This document shows positions 51,003 to 59,259 of a DNA stretch of 64,000 nt, piece after piece. Made by a program: the position numbers and the translations under genes. Positions within the stretch are counted from its first letter, which is position 1, and each line of letters starts with the position of its first letter. The stretch lies in contig NZ_SGXD01000001.1 of the NCBI RefSeq assembly GCF_004216915.1, positions 372,001 to 436,000 on the forward strand. Reading direction: 5' to 3'. The notes beneath the pieces were generated by a model. That model was not told the DNA's origin. It saw nothing but the letters and a program-made list of their open reading frames with translations, and did no database searches. The DNA comes from Motilibacter rhizosphaerae (lineage in GTDB: Bacteria > Actinomycetota > Actinomycetes > Motilibacterales > Motilibacteraceae).

Positions 51003-51308
51003 ATGGCTGGCGCGCTGGGAGTGCGCGAGGTCTCCTCCGCCCTGTTCAACAACGACAAGATGATCGAGGTCGTCCTCGAGCTCGATCGCTGGCGAGGCGT
51101 AGGGGTCACCACGCGCGAACTCGCTCGCACGATCGGCATCGCGGACGACCTCGTGAAGAAGGTCATCCTCCGACTACTCGACGCGGGACTCGTCAAGCAG
51201 TTGAACCGGGTCGGCGGGCGGAGAGGGCCGCTGCCCTACGAGGTCCAGGAGACGGCCGCCTGGCGCGCGCTCGTCGACCTCGCGACCGCCCTGAAGGCAG
51301 CAGCGTGA
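51003..51308 (+). CDS. winged-helix DNA-binding protein
   Basis: 101 residues. N-terminal helices, then VTTRELARTIGIADDLVKKVILRLLDAGLVKQL, a MarR/ArsR-like HTH, with a wing RVGGRRGPLPYEV. Divergent from the DUF5678-like/retropepsin pair across 110 bp, so it is the likely regulator of that pair. Confidence 0.75.
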   Translation: MAGALGVREVSSALFNNDKMIEVVLELDRWRGVGVTTRELARTIGIADDLVKKVILRLLDAGLVKQLNRVGGRRGPLPYEVQETAAWRALVDLATALKAAA

Positions 51309-51748
51309 CCAACGCCGGCCCGGCGCGACTTCCGCGTCTCGGCCTGGCCACCGTGTCGAATGCGGCGTTGCACGGAACTCAGGCTGCCCACCCGAAGGTC
51401 GTTCCACGAGATGTACCAGGTGGCTTCACGCGGGTCCATCTCCCGCACTCCGGTCGCTTCGCGCCCTGAACCGCCCCGGGGTGTCCGGAGACTCCGATCG
51501 TTGGGAGGGTCGCCGATGCCGACCGCTGTCGCGCCGCCTACCCGTGCGGGGCATGCCCACGTTCGCCGCGGGCAGCAGGCCCGGCGGAGGCACCTGGTCA
51601 GAGAACGAGGGCAGGTCCAAGAGGACCTGCCCTCGTTCCCACCGGCCCGTGCGTCCGGCACTGTCAGAAGCGACACCCTCGCGGGAGCGCAGGTACAGCA
51701 TCGGCACGGGAACAGCCGGAGTCAAGTCGCGACGCACGAGACGCTCCC
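51309..51748. other. intergenic region with a strong hairpin
   Basis: 440 bp without a convincing ORF, between the converging winged-helix and NYN genes. It contains the hairpin at 51603-51638. Confidence 0.5.
51603..51638. terminator. 16-bp perfect hairpin, probable bidirectional terminator
   Basis: Arms GAACGAGGGCAGGTCC (51603-51618) and its complement (51623-51638) with the 4-nt loop AAGA. It lies between converging genes. No U-tract follows on either strand. Confidence 0.65.
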
Positions 51749-53038
51749 TCAGCCGAGCGGCGACGACACAGCCACCGCGGTGACGTGAACGCCGGAAGGC
51801 ACCTCCGTATGCCCGATTGGCGTCGCGGCGAACAGCTCTCCGGCGACGGCGCGGTGGTCCCGCGGGGGGCGCAGTGTGATCTGCTCGCTCCCGAGCATGG
51901 CCCTCACCAGAGCGCCGACGGACGGGGCCGTCGTGATCGCCCGCACAATCTCGGGGCACGTCGCGTCGGCCCAGCCCGGCGTCTCGGTGCGGGCCGCGAC
52001 GGCACCCACGAGCCGCCAGGCGTCCTGGTCGCCCTGCCGCGCGTGATGGACGACCACGCGGCCTCCTGGGAGGAGGCTCCCGCACGGCGCCTCCACGGTG
52101 TGCCGGCCGCCGTCAGCAACCACTCGGACAAGCGCCCGTGTCGGGGATTGCCACCTGACCACCTCGGCCTCGTGCACGCCGACGAGCGGCCACGCCGCAG
52201 GCTCGGCGTCGGACACCGTCAACCTCGGGAACGGGCCCTCGTCGAAGTCGACCCCCGTGACGTGCAGGTCGAACTTGTCGCCCTTGCGCCTGATCTTGGC
52301 GGTGGACCAGACCGCCCTCGCCCCGGAATTGTGCTGCAGGTACACCCGCCCGGCCGCCAGGTCCGCACCAGTCACCTTGAACGTCATCGTCACCTGCTGC
52401 TCGGCCAGGAGGAGGCGTGCGATGACGCGACGGAGCGCACTCCCCTGGTCGCGCCCCAGCAGACGACCGAAGCCCAGCGACAGAGCGCCCTCGGGAAGCA
52501 GCAGCCACCGGGAGTGCTCCGACCGTGTGTCCACCGTCTCGTTCGCGGCGGCGTACACGGGAACGTCGAGCTCACGGGCGAACTCGTACGATGGGATGAG
52601 GTCCATGTCCTCGGACAGAACCACGATGCTGCCGGAACGACGCCCCGCGTTGATGTCGTGCGCAAGCCGCGAGACCTGCATGGCGCAGAGCACGTCGACC
52701 AGCTTCTCCTCAGTGCGGAGGCCGGTCCCCGCGCCCCGCCGTTCGACCAGACGGCCCTCGAGCACCCTGCCTCGGGCATCGGCCGTCACCCGAGCGGCGA
52801 AGTCGGCGTTCTTGTCGAGCTCGCTCGCGAGGTGCGCGGACGGGTTCTTGGGGCCCGTGGTGGCGATGCCGAACCACACCTCCTGCACGTCGAACCCGAA
52901 CCGGGACAGGATCTGGCAGACCCCGGGTACGGAGACGTGCCGACCGACCCCGAATAGGTCCTTGACCTGACCGCGCACGTTACGACTGTCCACGACGACG
53001 TACGCCGGGACGGGGAGCGCAGACCCGGCGATGCCCAT
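51749..53038 (-). CDS. NYN-domain (PIN-like) nuclease-type protein
   Basis: 429 residues; ATG after GGAGG. The N-terminal NYN domain has acidic residues in YVVVDSRNVRG, EEKLVDVLCAMQVSRLAHD and IVVLSEDMDLIPSYEFARE, a metal-dependent RNase fold, followed by PVYAAANETVDTRSEHSRW. The C-terminal 200 residues look like beta-rich domains (TMTFKVTGADLAAGRVYL; ALVRVVADGGRHTVEAP) of unknown role, perhaps RNA binding. The last gene before the putative right end of the transposon. Probably RNA processing or defence. Confidence 0.8.
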   Translation of the reverse strand: MGIAGSALPVPAYVVVDSRNVRGQVKDLFGVGRHVSVPGVCQILSRFGFDVQEVWFGIATTGPKNPSAHLASELDKNADFAARVTADARGRVLEGRLVERRGAGTGLRTEEKLVDVLCAMQVSRLAHDINAGRRSGSIVVLSEDMDLIPSYEFARELDVPVYAAANETVDTRSEHSRWLLLPEGALSLGFGRLLGRDQGSALRRVIARLLLAEQQVTMTFKVTGADLAAGRVYLQHNSGARAVWSTAKIRRKGDKFDLHVTGVDFDEGPFPRLTVSDAEPAAWPLVGVHEAEVVRWQSPTRALVRVVADGGRHTVEAPCGSLLPGGRVVVHHARQGDQDAWRLVGAVAARTETPGWADATCPEIVRAITTAPSVGALVRAMLGSEQITLRPPRDHRAVAGELFAATPIGHTEVPSGVHVTAVAVSSPLG

Positions 53039-53241
53039 GCCACCTCCTCGTCAGAGACCACAACCAGCCGACCGAAGCCCAGGCATCGCGCGGTCGCGCG
53101 CAAACCTCCGGAACGAGCACGCACGGAGCGCGCCGCGCAGGCAGGTAAGCGCCCGCGACTACCCGCCCTCCCCCAGCCCGCCGCTCCGCACGCGGCCAAG
53201 GACTGCACGACGCGCGCTGTGCCCCTCCGGGCCAGCTCTGA

Positions 53242-53320
53242 GGACAAGTACCTGAGACAAACCCTTGAAAAGGACATCTCGTGGACAAGTGTCGTGAGAT
53301 AAGGACATCCGGCGTGAGAT
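53242..53320 (-). repeat. putative transposon right end with repeated GGACAAG/TGAGACAA motifs
   Basis: GGACAAG-N4-TGAGACAA (53242-53260), GGACAT (53272-53277), GGACAAG-N5-TGAGATAA (53283-53302) and GGACATC-N6-TGAGAT (53303-53320) are imperfect tandem copies. Reverse complements match the 15179-15251 cluster. An alternative reading is a cluster of DnaA-box-like sites, as TTGTCCAC resembles the actinobacterial TTGTCCACA box. Confidence 0.5.
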
Positions 53321-53339
53321 CCTAGAGCCGGAGCGGGTG

Positions 53340-55637
53340 TCAGGACTGCATGTCGACGAACCGCGAGTAGTGCCCCTGGAACGCCACGGTGATGGTCGCG
53401 GTGGGGCCGTTGCGGTGCTTCGCCACGATGATGTCGGCCTCGCCGGCGCGCGGGGACTCCTTCTCGTAGAGGTCCTCGCGGTGCAGCAGCATGACCATGT
53501 CGGCGTCCTGCTCGAGCGACCCCGACTCGCGCAGGTCGCTCATCATCGGCTTCTTGTCCGTGCGCTGCTCGGGTCCTCGGTTCAGCTGCGAGAGCGCGAT
53601 GACGGGGACGTCGAGCTCCTTGGCGAGCAGCTTCATCGACCGGGAGAACTCGGAGACCTCCTGCTGGCGCGACTCGACCCGCTTGCCGGACTGCATCAGC
53701 TGGAGGTAGTCGACGATGACGAGCTTGAGGTCGTGGCGCTGCTTGAGCCGCCGGCACTTCGCCCGGATCTCCATCATCGTCATGTTGGGCGAGTCGTCGA
53801 TGAACAGCGGCGCCTCGGAGACCTCCCCCATCCGGCGGGCGAGGCGGTTCCAGTCGTCATCGGTCATCGAGCCCGTGCGCATGTGGTGCAGCGGGACGCG
53901 CGCCTCAGCGGAGAGCAGGCGCATCGTGATCTCGTTCTTCCCCATCTCCAGGCTGAAGAAGACGGTCGAGAGGTGGTTCTTGATGGCCGAGGCGCGGGCG
54001 AAGTCCAGCGCCAGCGTCGAGTTGTGCGTCGGCACCATGGCGCGGCCGGCGAGGTAGAGGTGCGACTCGTGCGCGATCTGCACGCAGCGCACGGGCACGG
54101 AGGGCACCGGGCGGACGTCGGTGATGAAGCGGGCGTCGCGCCGGCGCGGGGACCGGGCGCTGCGCTCCTTGTGCAGCAGGCGCTTGCGCTCGAGGCGGAA
54201 CACGTCGTCCTCGGCCGTCAGCGTCACCAGCCACGCGGTCGCGCTGCGCCCCGTGCCGCGGGTCTTCACCGTGCAGCGCATGCCGAGGCCGGCCACGAGG
54301 TCGGCGAGGTCGTCGGCGAGGCGCTGCGAGCCCACACGTACGCGCACCGTCCCGGACGGCTGCACGACGCCGAGGGTGTCGAGCACGCCGGCCAGCAGGT
54401 CGCGGCGCTGGCGCAGCCCCGCCCGGAGGTACGCGGTCGGCAGGTGCGGGGCGTGCACCATGCCGAGCCCGGTGGCGACGGGGCCCACGACGTCGGGCTC
54501 GACCTCGCCCTCGACCCACGCGTCGACCTCGAACTCGTCGTCGGGGTCCTGGCCGAGCGGGCCCGCCTCGCGGCGGCCGAGCCAGGCGCCGAGCGCGTAG
54601 GGCGGGACGGGCAGCTCGCGGTCCGGCAGCTGGAGCGGGCGGGCGTTGGCGACCGCGTGGTCGAGGCCGGTCGCGCCGCTCAGCCGCGCGGCGATCTCGG
54701 CCGTGGTCCGCACCTCGGCGGCCGCCCACCGCGTCTCGGTCACCCACTGGTGCTCGGCGTCGGCGACGACGACCGTCCCGTCGGAGAAGTGCACCTCGTA
54801 GCAGGGGCGGTCGTGCATGACCTCCGTCGCCGCGACGACCAGGGTCGGGGTGCCGTCCGCCGCGAGCACCTCGTCGCCCACGGCGACCTCGCCCATGGTC
54901 GTCCAGCCCGTGGGCGTGGGCAGCGGGGTGTCGAGGGCGAGCGCCTTCCCGACCGCGGGGCGGGCGGCGATGATGACCATCTGGCCGCCGTGCAGGCCGT
55001 TGGTCAGCTCGTCGAGGTCGGCGAAGCCCGTCGGCACGCCGACCAGCTGGCCGCCGCGCGAGCCGATGGCCTCGATCTCGTCGAGCGCGCCCTCCATGAT
55101 CGCGGAGAGCGGCTGGTAGTCCTCGCTCGCGCGCTTGTCGGTCACGCCGTAGACCTCGGCCTGCGCCCGGTCGACGATCTCGTCGGCGTTGGCGCCGTCT
55201 CCGGCGTAGCCCATCTGCACGATGCGCGTGCCGGCCTCGACCAGGCGGCGCAGGACCGCGCGCTCCCGCACGATCTCGGCGTAGTAGCCCGCGTTGGCCG
55301 CGGTCGGCACCATCGAGATCAGCGTGTGGATGTACGCCGCGCCGCCCACCCGGCCGATCTCGCCGCGCCGGGTCAGCTCGGCGGAGACCGTGACGGCGTC
55401 GGCCGGCTCGCCCTTGCCGTAGAGGTCGAGCACCGCGTCGAAGATCGCCTCGTGCGCGGGCCGGTAGAAGTCCCCGCCGCGCAGCGCCTCGACCACGTCG
55501 GCGATCGCGTCCTTGCTCAGCAGCATCGCGCCGAGCACGGACTGCTCGGCAGCCACGTCCTGCGGCGGCAGCCGGTCCTGCCGGTCGCCGGGCCCGTCAG
55601 AGCGCGGCTCCTGCACCAGGACGTCTGCGACCGTCAC
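53340..55637 (-). CDS. dnaB: replicative DNA helicase DnaB with intein
   Basis: Precursor of 765 residues; 457 after intein removal. The N-terminal primase-interacting domain starts LPPQDVAAEQSVLGAMLLSKDAI. The RecA-like helicase core is split at Walker A: RPAVGK (226-231), then the intein (232-539), then STLALDFARAS. Walker B/H2 region is LKLVIVDYLQLM, H3 includes IALSQLNRGPEQR, and the arginine-finger end is AKHRNGPT. GTG start at 55637 after GGGAGGAG. It unwinds DNA ahead of the replisome as a hexamer, so intein splicing is essential for function. Confidence 0.95.
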   Translation of the reverse strand: MTVADVLVQEPRSDGPGDRQDRLPPQDVAAEQSVLGAMLLSKDAIADVVEALRGGDFYRPAHEAIFDAVLDLYGKGEPADAVTVSAELTRRGEIGRVGGAAYIHTLISMVPTAANAGYYAEIVRERAVLRRLVEAGTRIVQMGYAGDGANADEIVDRAQAEVYGVTDKRASEDYQPLSAIMEGALDEIEAIGSRGGQLVGVPTGFADLDELTNGLHGGQMVIIAARPAVGKALALDTPLPTPTGWTTMGEVAVGDEVLAADGTPTLVVAATEVMHDRPCYEVHFSDGTVVVADAEHQWVTETRWAAAEVRTTAEIAARLSGATGLDHAVANARPLQLPDRELPVPPYALGAWLGRREAGPLGQDPDDEFEVDAWVEGEVEPDVVGPVATGLGMVHAPHLPTAYLRAGLRQRRDLLAGVLDTLGVVQPSGTVRVRVGSQRLADDLADLVAGLGMRCTVKTRGTGRSATAWLVTLTAEDDVFRLERKRLLHKERSARSPRRRDARFITDVRPVPSVPVRCVQIAHESHLYLAGRAMVPTHNSTLALDFARASAIKNHLSTVFFSLEMGKNEITMRLLSAEARVPLHHMRTGSMTDDDWNRLARRMGEVSEAPLFIDDSPNMTMMEIRAKCRRLKQRHDLKLVIVDYLQLMQSGKRVESRQQEVSEFSRSMKLLAKELDVPVIALSQLNRGPEQRTDKKPMMSDLRESGSLEQDADMVMLLHREDLYEKESPRAGEADIIVAKHRNGPTATITVAFQGHYSRFVDMQS
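54021..54944 (-). other. DnaB intein (class-3 type) with degenerate homing endonuclease
   Basis: 308-residue intein between GK and ST of Walker A. It begins with Ala232 rather than Cys/Ser. It carries W298 (HQW), C518 (VRCVQI) and T537 (VPTHN), matching the Trp-Cys-Thr triad of class 3 inteins, and ends N539 followed by S540. The central region keeps LAGLIDADG-like blocks, YALGAWLGRREAG and LLAGVLDTLGVV, but both catalytic Asp positions are replaced (Arg and Leu), so the endonuclease is probably dead while splicing is intact. Confidence 0.82.
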
Positions 55638-55924
55638 GAGCACTCCTCCCCTGCTGCTTCGGTGTCGAACAGGTGTCCTACCGGAGACCACCGACAGAGC
55701 GGGTCCGCCCGCCGTCCCGCCGGTGCCCCCGGCCCCCCCGGAGGACCGCGCTGCGCCACCGTACGGACGCCCCCCGGACGACTCAAGGACCCCTGTGCGT
55801 AGCCTGGGGACGACCCTGGGAACGACCGGGGGAAACGTGTGCACACCCTGTGGGAAACCCTGGGGATGACGGCGCGACCTCACGGACACGCCGTCGCTGA
55901 CCTGCGAGGACGGGAATCCACGGG
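55638..55924. promoter_or_regulatory. divergent promoter region of dnaB and MATE gene
   Basis: 287 bp without an ORF. Contains a 10-bp palindrome GTGTGCACAC at 55837-55846 flanked by CCCTGGG/TGTGGGAAAC repeats. No hexamer pair was convincing. Confidence 0.35.
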
Positions 55925-57247
55925 ATGTGGACGCCGCGAGTTCGCGACGAGCGCGGCCTCCCCCGGGAGGGTGACGCCCGCGAGGTGGCCCGCCTCGCGC
56001 TGCCCGCCCTCGCGACCCTCGTCGCCGAGCCGCTGTTCCTCCTCGCCGACAGCGCGGTCGTCGGCCGGCTCGGCACCCTGCCGCTCGCCGCGCTCGGGCT
56101 GGCCGGGGCAGCGCTGGCGTCCGCCGCGAGCCTGTGCGTGTTCCTCGCGTACGCGACCACCGCCTCCGTCGCGCGCCTGCTCGGCGCCGGCCGGGAGCGC
56201 GAGGCCCTGCGCGAGGGCGTCGACGGGCTCTGGCTCGCGCTCGTCATCGGCGGGGCGGTCGCCGTCCTCGGCCAGCCCGCGGCCCCGGCGCTCGTCCGCC
56301 TGCTGGGCGCGGACGAGGGGACGGCGGGGCCGGCCGCGACGTACCTCCGCGTCGGGCTGCTCGGCCTCCCGGGCATGCTCGTCGTCCTCGCGGCCACCGG
56401 GGTGCTGCGCGGCTCCCGCGACACCCGTACGCCGCTCGTCGTCGGCCTCGCCGGAGCCGTCGTCAACACCGCGCTCAACGTCGTGCTCGTGCACCCCGCC
56501 GGGCTGGGGCTCGTCGGCTCGGCGGTCGGCACCGCCGTCACGCAGACCGCCATGGCCCTCGCGCTCGCGGCCCCGGTGCTGCGTCGCGCCCGCTCGGCCG
56601 GCGTCGGGCTCCGCCTGCGGCTGTCCGGGCTGCGCCGGGCCGGGGCGGCCGGTCTCCCGCTGCTCGTCCGCACGGTCACGCTGCGCCTCGCGCTGCTGCT
56701 GACGACCTGGGTCGCGGCCGGGCTCGGGCCGGCGCCGCTCGCCGCCTCGCAGGTCGCCTTCGCGGTCTGGTCGCTGCTGGCCATGGGCTCGGACGCCCTG
56801 GCCGTCGCCGCCCAGGCGCTCGTCGCGGGCGCGCTCGGTGCAGGGGACGCCGCGCGGGCGGGGGCCCTCACTGCGCGGCTCGTCGGGCTCGGGGCGCTGG
56901 TCGGCGTGGGCCTCGGGGTGCTGGTGCTGGCGGTGCGCCCGGCGTACGTGCCGCTGGCGACACCGGTCCCGGCCGTGCGCCACGAGCTCGCCGCGGCGCT
57001 GCTCGTCGTCGCGCTCCTGCAGCCACTGGCCGCGGTGGTGTTCGTGCTCGACGGCGTGCTCATCGGCGGGGCCGACGGCCGCTACCTCGCGGGTGCGGGG
57101 CTCGTGACGCTCGCGGCGTACGCGCCGGCGGCGTGGGCCGTGCACCTCGCGCACGGGGGCCTGGTCGCCCTGTGGCTGGCGTTCGGGGTGTTCCTCGTGG
57201 CACGGGCCGCGACCCTGGTGCCGCGCTGGCGGGCGACGCTGCGCTGA
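55925..57247 (+). CDS. MATE-family efflux transporter (DinF-like)
   Basis: 440 residues with twelve predicted helices. The N-terminal segment REVARLALPALATLVAEPLFLLADSAVVGRLG is typical of the DinF branch, and RGSRDTRTPLVVGLAG and GSDALAVAAQALVAG follow at the expected places. It exports cationic drugs or metabolites using a Na+ or H+ gradient. Starts at the ATG at 55925, with only a weak GGGA stretch upstream. Convergent with rplI. Its position between dnaB and rplI is outside the putative transposon. Confidence 0.9.
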   Translation: MWTPRVRDERGLPREGDAREVARLALPALATLVAEPLFLLADSAVVGRLGTLPLAALGLAGAALASAASLCVFLAYATTASVARLLGAGREREALREGVDGLWLALVIGGAVAVLGQPAAPALVRLLGADEGTAGPAATYLRVGLLGLPGMLVVLAATGVLRGSRDTRTPLVVGLAGAVVNTALNVVLVHPAGLGLVGSAVGTAVTQTAMALALAAPVLRRARSAGVGLRLRLSGLRRAGAAGLPLLVRTVTLRLALLLTTWVAAGLGPAPLAASQVAFAVWSLLAMGSDALAVAAQALVAGALGAGDAARAGALTARLVGLGALVGVGLGVLVLAVRPAYVPLATPVPAVRHELAAALLVVALLQPLAAVVFVLDGVLIGGADGRYLAGAGLVTLAAYAPAAWAVHLAHGGLVALWLAFGVFLVARAATLVPRWRATLR

Positions 57248-57289
57248 GCACGTACGCGCGCCCAGGCTCCGTCCGGGTGAGCACGCAGC

Positions 57290-57321
57290 GAGGCCCGCCC
57301 CCCGAGCAGGGGACGGGCCTC
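57290..57321. terminator. terminator between MATE and rplI
   Basis: GAGGCCCG (57290-57297) pairs with CGGGCCTC (57314-57321); adjacent CCCC and GGGG extend the stem. Placed between converging genes. Confidence 0.55.
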
Positions 57322-57337
57322 GGAGCGGGCGCGGGCG

Positions 57338-57784
57338 TCAGCCCGAGACGACCTCGAAGGAGACCTTCGCGGTGACCTCGGGGTGCAGCCGGACGCTGAC
57401 CTCGTGCTTGCCGAGCGTGCGGATCGGCTCGGCGATGACGACCTGGCGCTTGTCGACGTCCGGGCCGCCGGTGCTGCTGATCGCCTCGACGACGTCGGAG
57501 GGCGTCACAGCGCCGAACAGCCGGCCGGTGCCGCCGGCACGGGCCGTGAGCTTGACCTTGAGGCCCTCGATGCTCGACTTGAGCGTCTGGGCCGTCGCCA
57601 GCTCCTTGACCGCCCGCTGGGCGCGCGCCCGGCGGATGGTCTCGATCTGCTTCTCGCCGCCGCGCGTCCACTGCAGGGCGAGGCCCTGGGGGACGAGGAA
57701 GTTGCGGCCGTAGCCGTCCTTCACCTCGACGACGTCACCGGGACCGCCGAGGTTCTGGACCTCCTGGGTGAGGATGAGCTTCAT
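57338..57784 (-). CDS. rplI: 50S ribosomal protein L9
   Basis: 148 residues, standard length. Begins [37 protein letters not shown], the L9 signature that binds 23S rRNA, followed by a long helix and the C-terminal domain with [16 protein letters not shown]. Last gene of the rpsF-ssb-rpsR-rplI operon, 17 bp after rpsR. Confidence 0.97.
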   Translation of the reverse strand: MKLILTQEVQNLGGPGDVVEVKDGYGRNFLVPQGLALQWTRGGEKQIETIRRARAQRAVKELATAQTLKSSIEGLKVKLTARAGGTGRLFGAVTPSDVVEAISSTGGPDVDKRQVVIAEPIRTLGKHEVSVRLHPEVTAKVSFEVVSG

Positions 57785-57801
57785 CGCAGTCTCGTCCCTT
57801 C

Positions 57802-58038
57802 TCAGCGAGCGGTGCTCGTGTAGGGCAGCAGCGCCATCTCACGGGCGTTCTTGATCGCCCGCGCGATCTCGCGCTGCTGCTGGACGGACACGCCCGTGAC
57901 GCGACGGGCGCGGATCTTGCCGCGGTCGGACACGAACTTGCGCAGCAGCGCGGTGTCCTTGTAGTCGATGTTCTCGATCTTCGCCGCAGCGAGCGGGTTG
58001 ACCTTCTTCTTGGGCTTGCGCACAGGAGGCTTGGCCAT
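57802..58038 (-). CDS. rpsR: 30S ribosomal protein S18
   Basis: 78 residues, ATG at 58038. Contains [29 protein letters not shown] and [29 protein letters not shown], diagnostic of S18, which pairs with S6 on the small subunit platform. No four-Cys zinc motif, so it is the zinc-free form. The open frame upstream of the ATG is not coding. Confidence 0.97.
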   Translation of the reverse strand: MAKPPVRKPKKKVNPLAAAKIENIDYKDTALLRKFVSDRGKIRARRVTGVSVQQQREIARAIKNAREMALLPYTSTAR

Positions 58039-58189
58039 CGTGGTGCTCCACTCCGCCGCTCTTCCGAGCGGCTGTTGGTAGCCCGGCTCTGGTGCCGGGA
58101 GGGCCTGGTACGGGGTCGGGGCTCTCGCCCCGGGGGGCGCCCGGTCCGGGGACCGGGGCGCCAGCAGGTCGCGGTGACCCTGCGAGGAC

Positions 58190-58771
58190 CTAGAAGGGCG
58201 GCTCGTCGTAGCTGCCGCCGCCGCCCCCGAAGGAGCCGCCGCCGCCACCACCGCCACCGCCGAAGGAGCCGCCGCTGCCGCCGCCGGACGGGCCCGCGGT
58301 CGCCCACGGGTCGTCGGCCGGGCCGCTGCCGAAGCCGCCGCCCCCGCCGCCGCCCCCGTAGGAGCCGCCGCCGCCACCGCCGCCGAACCCGCCCTCGCCG
58401 CCTCCGCGGCTCGTGCGGTTGACCTTGGTGGTGGCCGAACGGAGCGACGGGCCGATCTCGTCGACCTCGAGCTCGACGACGGTGCGCTTCTCGCCCTCCT
58501 TCGTCTCGTACGAGCGGCTCTTCAGCCGGCCCGTGACGATGACGCGGGTGCCCCGCTGCAGCGACTCGGCGACGTTCTCCGCCGCCTGCCGCCACACCGA
58601 GCAGCGCATGAACAGCGTCTCCTGGTCCTTCCACTCGTTCGACTGGCGGTCGAACTGGCGGGGGGTGGACGCGACCGTGAAGTTCGCGACCGCCGCTCCG
58701 CTCGGCGTGAAGCGCAGCTCCGGGTCACCGGTGAGGTTGCCGACGATCGTGACGACGGTGTCGCCTGCCAT
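58190..58771 (-). CDS. ssb: single-stranded DNA-binding protein
   Basis: 193 residues. OB-fold at 1-110 ([80 protein letters not shown]). A long Gly-rich linker of about 60 residues follows, ending in the acidic tip YDEPPF used to recruit replication proteins. Coexpressed with rpsF and rpsR and located near dnaB, a common actinobacterial arrangement. Confidence 0.96.
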   Translation of the reverse strand: MAGDTVVTIVGNLTGDPELRFTPSGAAVANFTVASTPRQFDRQSNEWKDQETLFMRCSVWRQAAENVAESLQRGTRVIVTGRLKSRSYETKEGEKRTVVELEVDEIGPSLRSATTKVNRTSRGGGEGGFGGGGGGGSYGGGGGGGGFGSGPADDPWATAGPSGGGSGGSFGGGGGGGGGSFGGGGGSYDEPPF

Positions 58772-58824
58772 GCAGCGCTCCTAGCTCGAGGGGGTCGGGG
58801 AGACGGTCGGACCGGCGGGGCCGG

Positions 58825-59109
58825 TCAGGCGGCGCGCAGCACCTTGGTGCGGAGCACGGCCTCGTTGAGGTTCAGCTGGCGGTCGAGCTCCTTGACGGCC
58901 GCGGGGTTCGCGGTCAGGTCGACGACGGCGTAGACCGCCTCGGCCTTCTTCTGGATCTCGTAGGCGAGCCGGCGACGGCCCCAGATGTCGACCTTCTCCA
59001 CGGACCCGCCGTCCTGGCGGATGACGTTGAGGAACTGGTCGAGGGACGGGGCGATCGTCCGCTCCTCGAGATCGGGGTCGAGGATGACCATGAGCTCGTA
59101 ACGACGCAT
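58825..59109 (-). CDS. rpsF: 30S ribosomal protein S6
   Basis: 94 residues. [30 protein letters not shown] and [26 protein letters not shown] are diagnostic. First gene of the operon; the ATG follows a GGAGGTG ribosome site. Forms a heterodimer with S18. Confidence 0.97.
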   Translation of the reverse strand: MRRYELMVILDPDLEERTIAPSLDQFLNVIRQDGGSVEKVDIWGRRRLAYEIQKKAEAVYAVVDLTANPAAVKELDRQLNLNEAVLRTKVLRAA

Positions 59110-59259
59110 GACAGACCCACCTCCTTCGGACTCAGGCGGCCACGGTCTCTCCGTGGCAGGAGGGCACTGCGTCGAGCAGCACCCCCAAGGGTACCGGGCG
59201 CGGGCACCGGGGCGTACCGGTCTTCCACAGGGCCGCGGTCACGCGGCCGTCCACAGGCC

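Larger units (their letters stand above)
15179..53320. mobile_element. putative Tn7-like (TnsABC-TniQ) transposon, about 38 kb
   Basis: Seen: an intact tnsA-tnsB-tnsC-tniQ operon at one side, and clusters of TTGTCC/TTGTCTCA motifs at 15179-15251 mirrored by GGACAAG/TGAGACAA motifs at 53242-53320. The interior is accessory (glycoside catabolism, broken defence genes, small unknown operons), while the exterior to the right is core dnaB. Inference: these clusters are the TnsB-binding ends and the element sits just 3' of dnaB. Against it: I found no clear 5-bp target duplication, and the operon reads outwards toward the near end instead of inwards as in Tn7. Boundaries are approximate. Confidence 0.5.

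Noticed and set aside
51236-51676. 146-codon minus-strand ORF
   Set aside because: It crosses the strong hairpin at 51603-51638 and is low-complexity; no ribosome site or motif.
15158-53312. 5-bp target-site duplication for the transposon
   Set aside because: With ends set at TGT (15181) and ACA (53307) the flanks are CCACT and TCCGG, which differ; shifting to neighbouring TGT/ACA positions gave no match. Not claimed.
53337-55802. 821-codon plus-strand ORF opposite dnaB
   Set aside because: Shadow of dnaB and its intein; no domain and biased composition.
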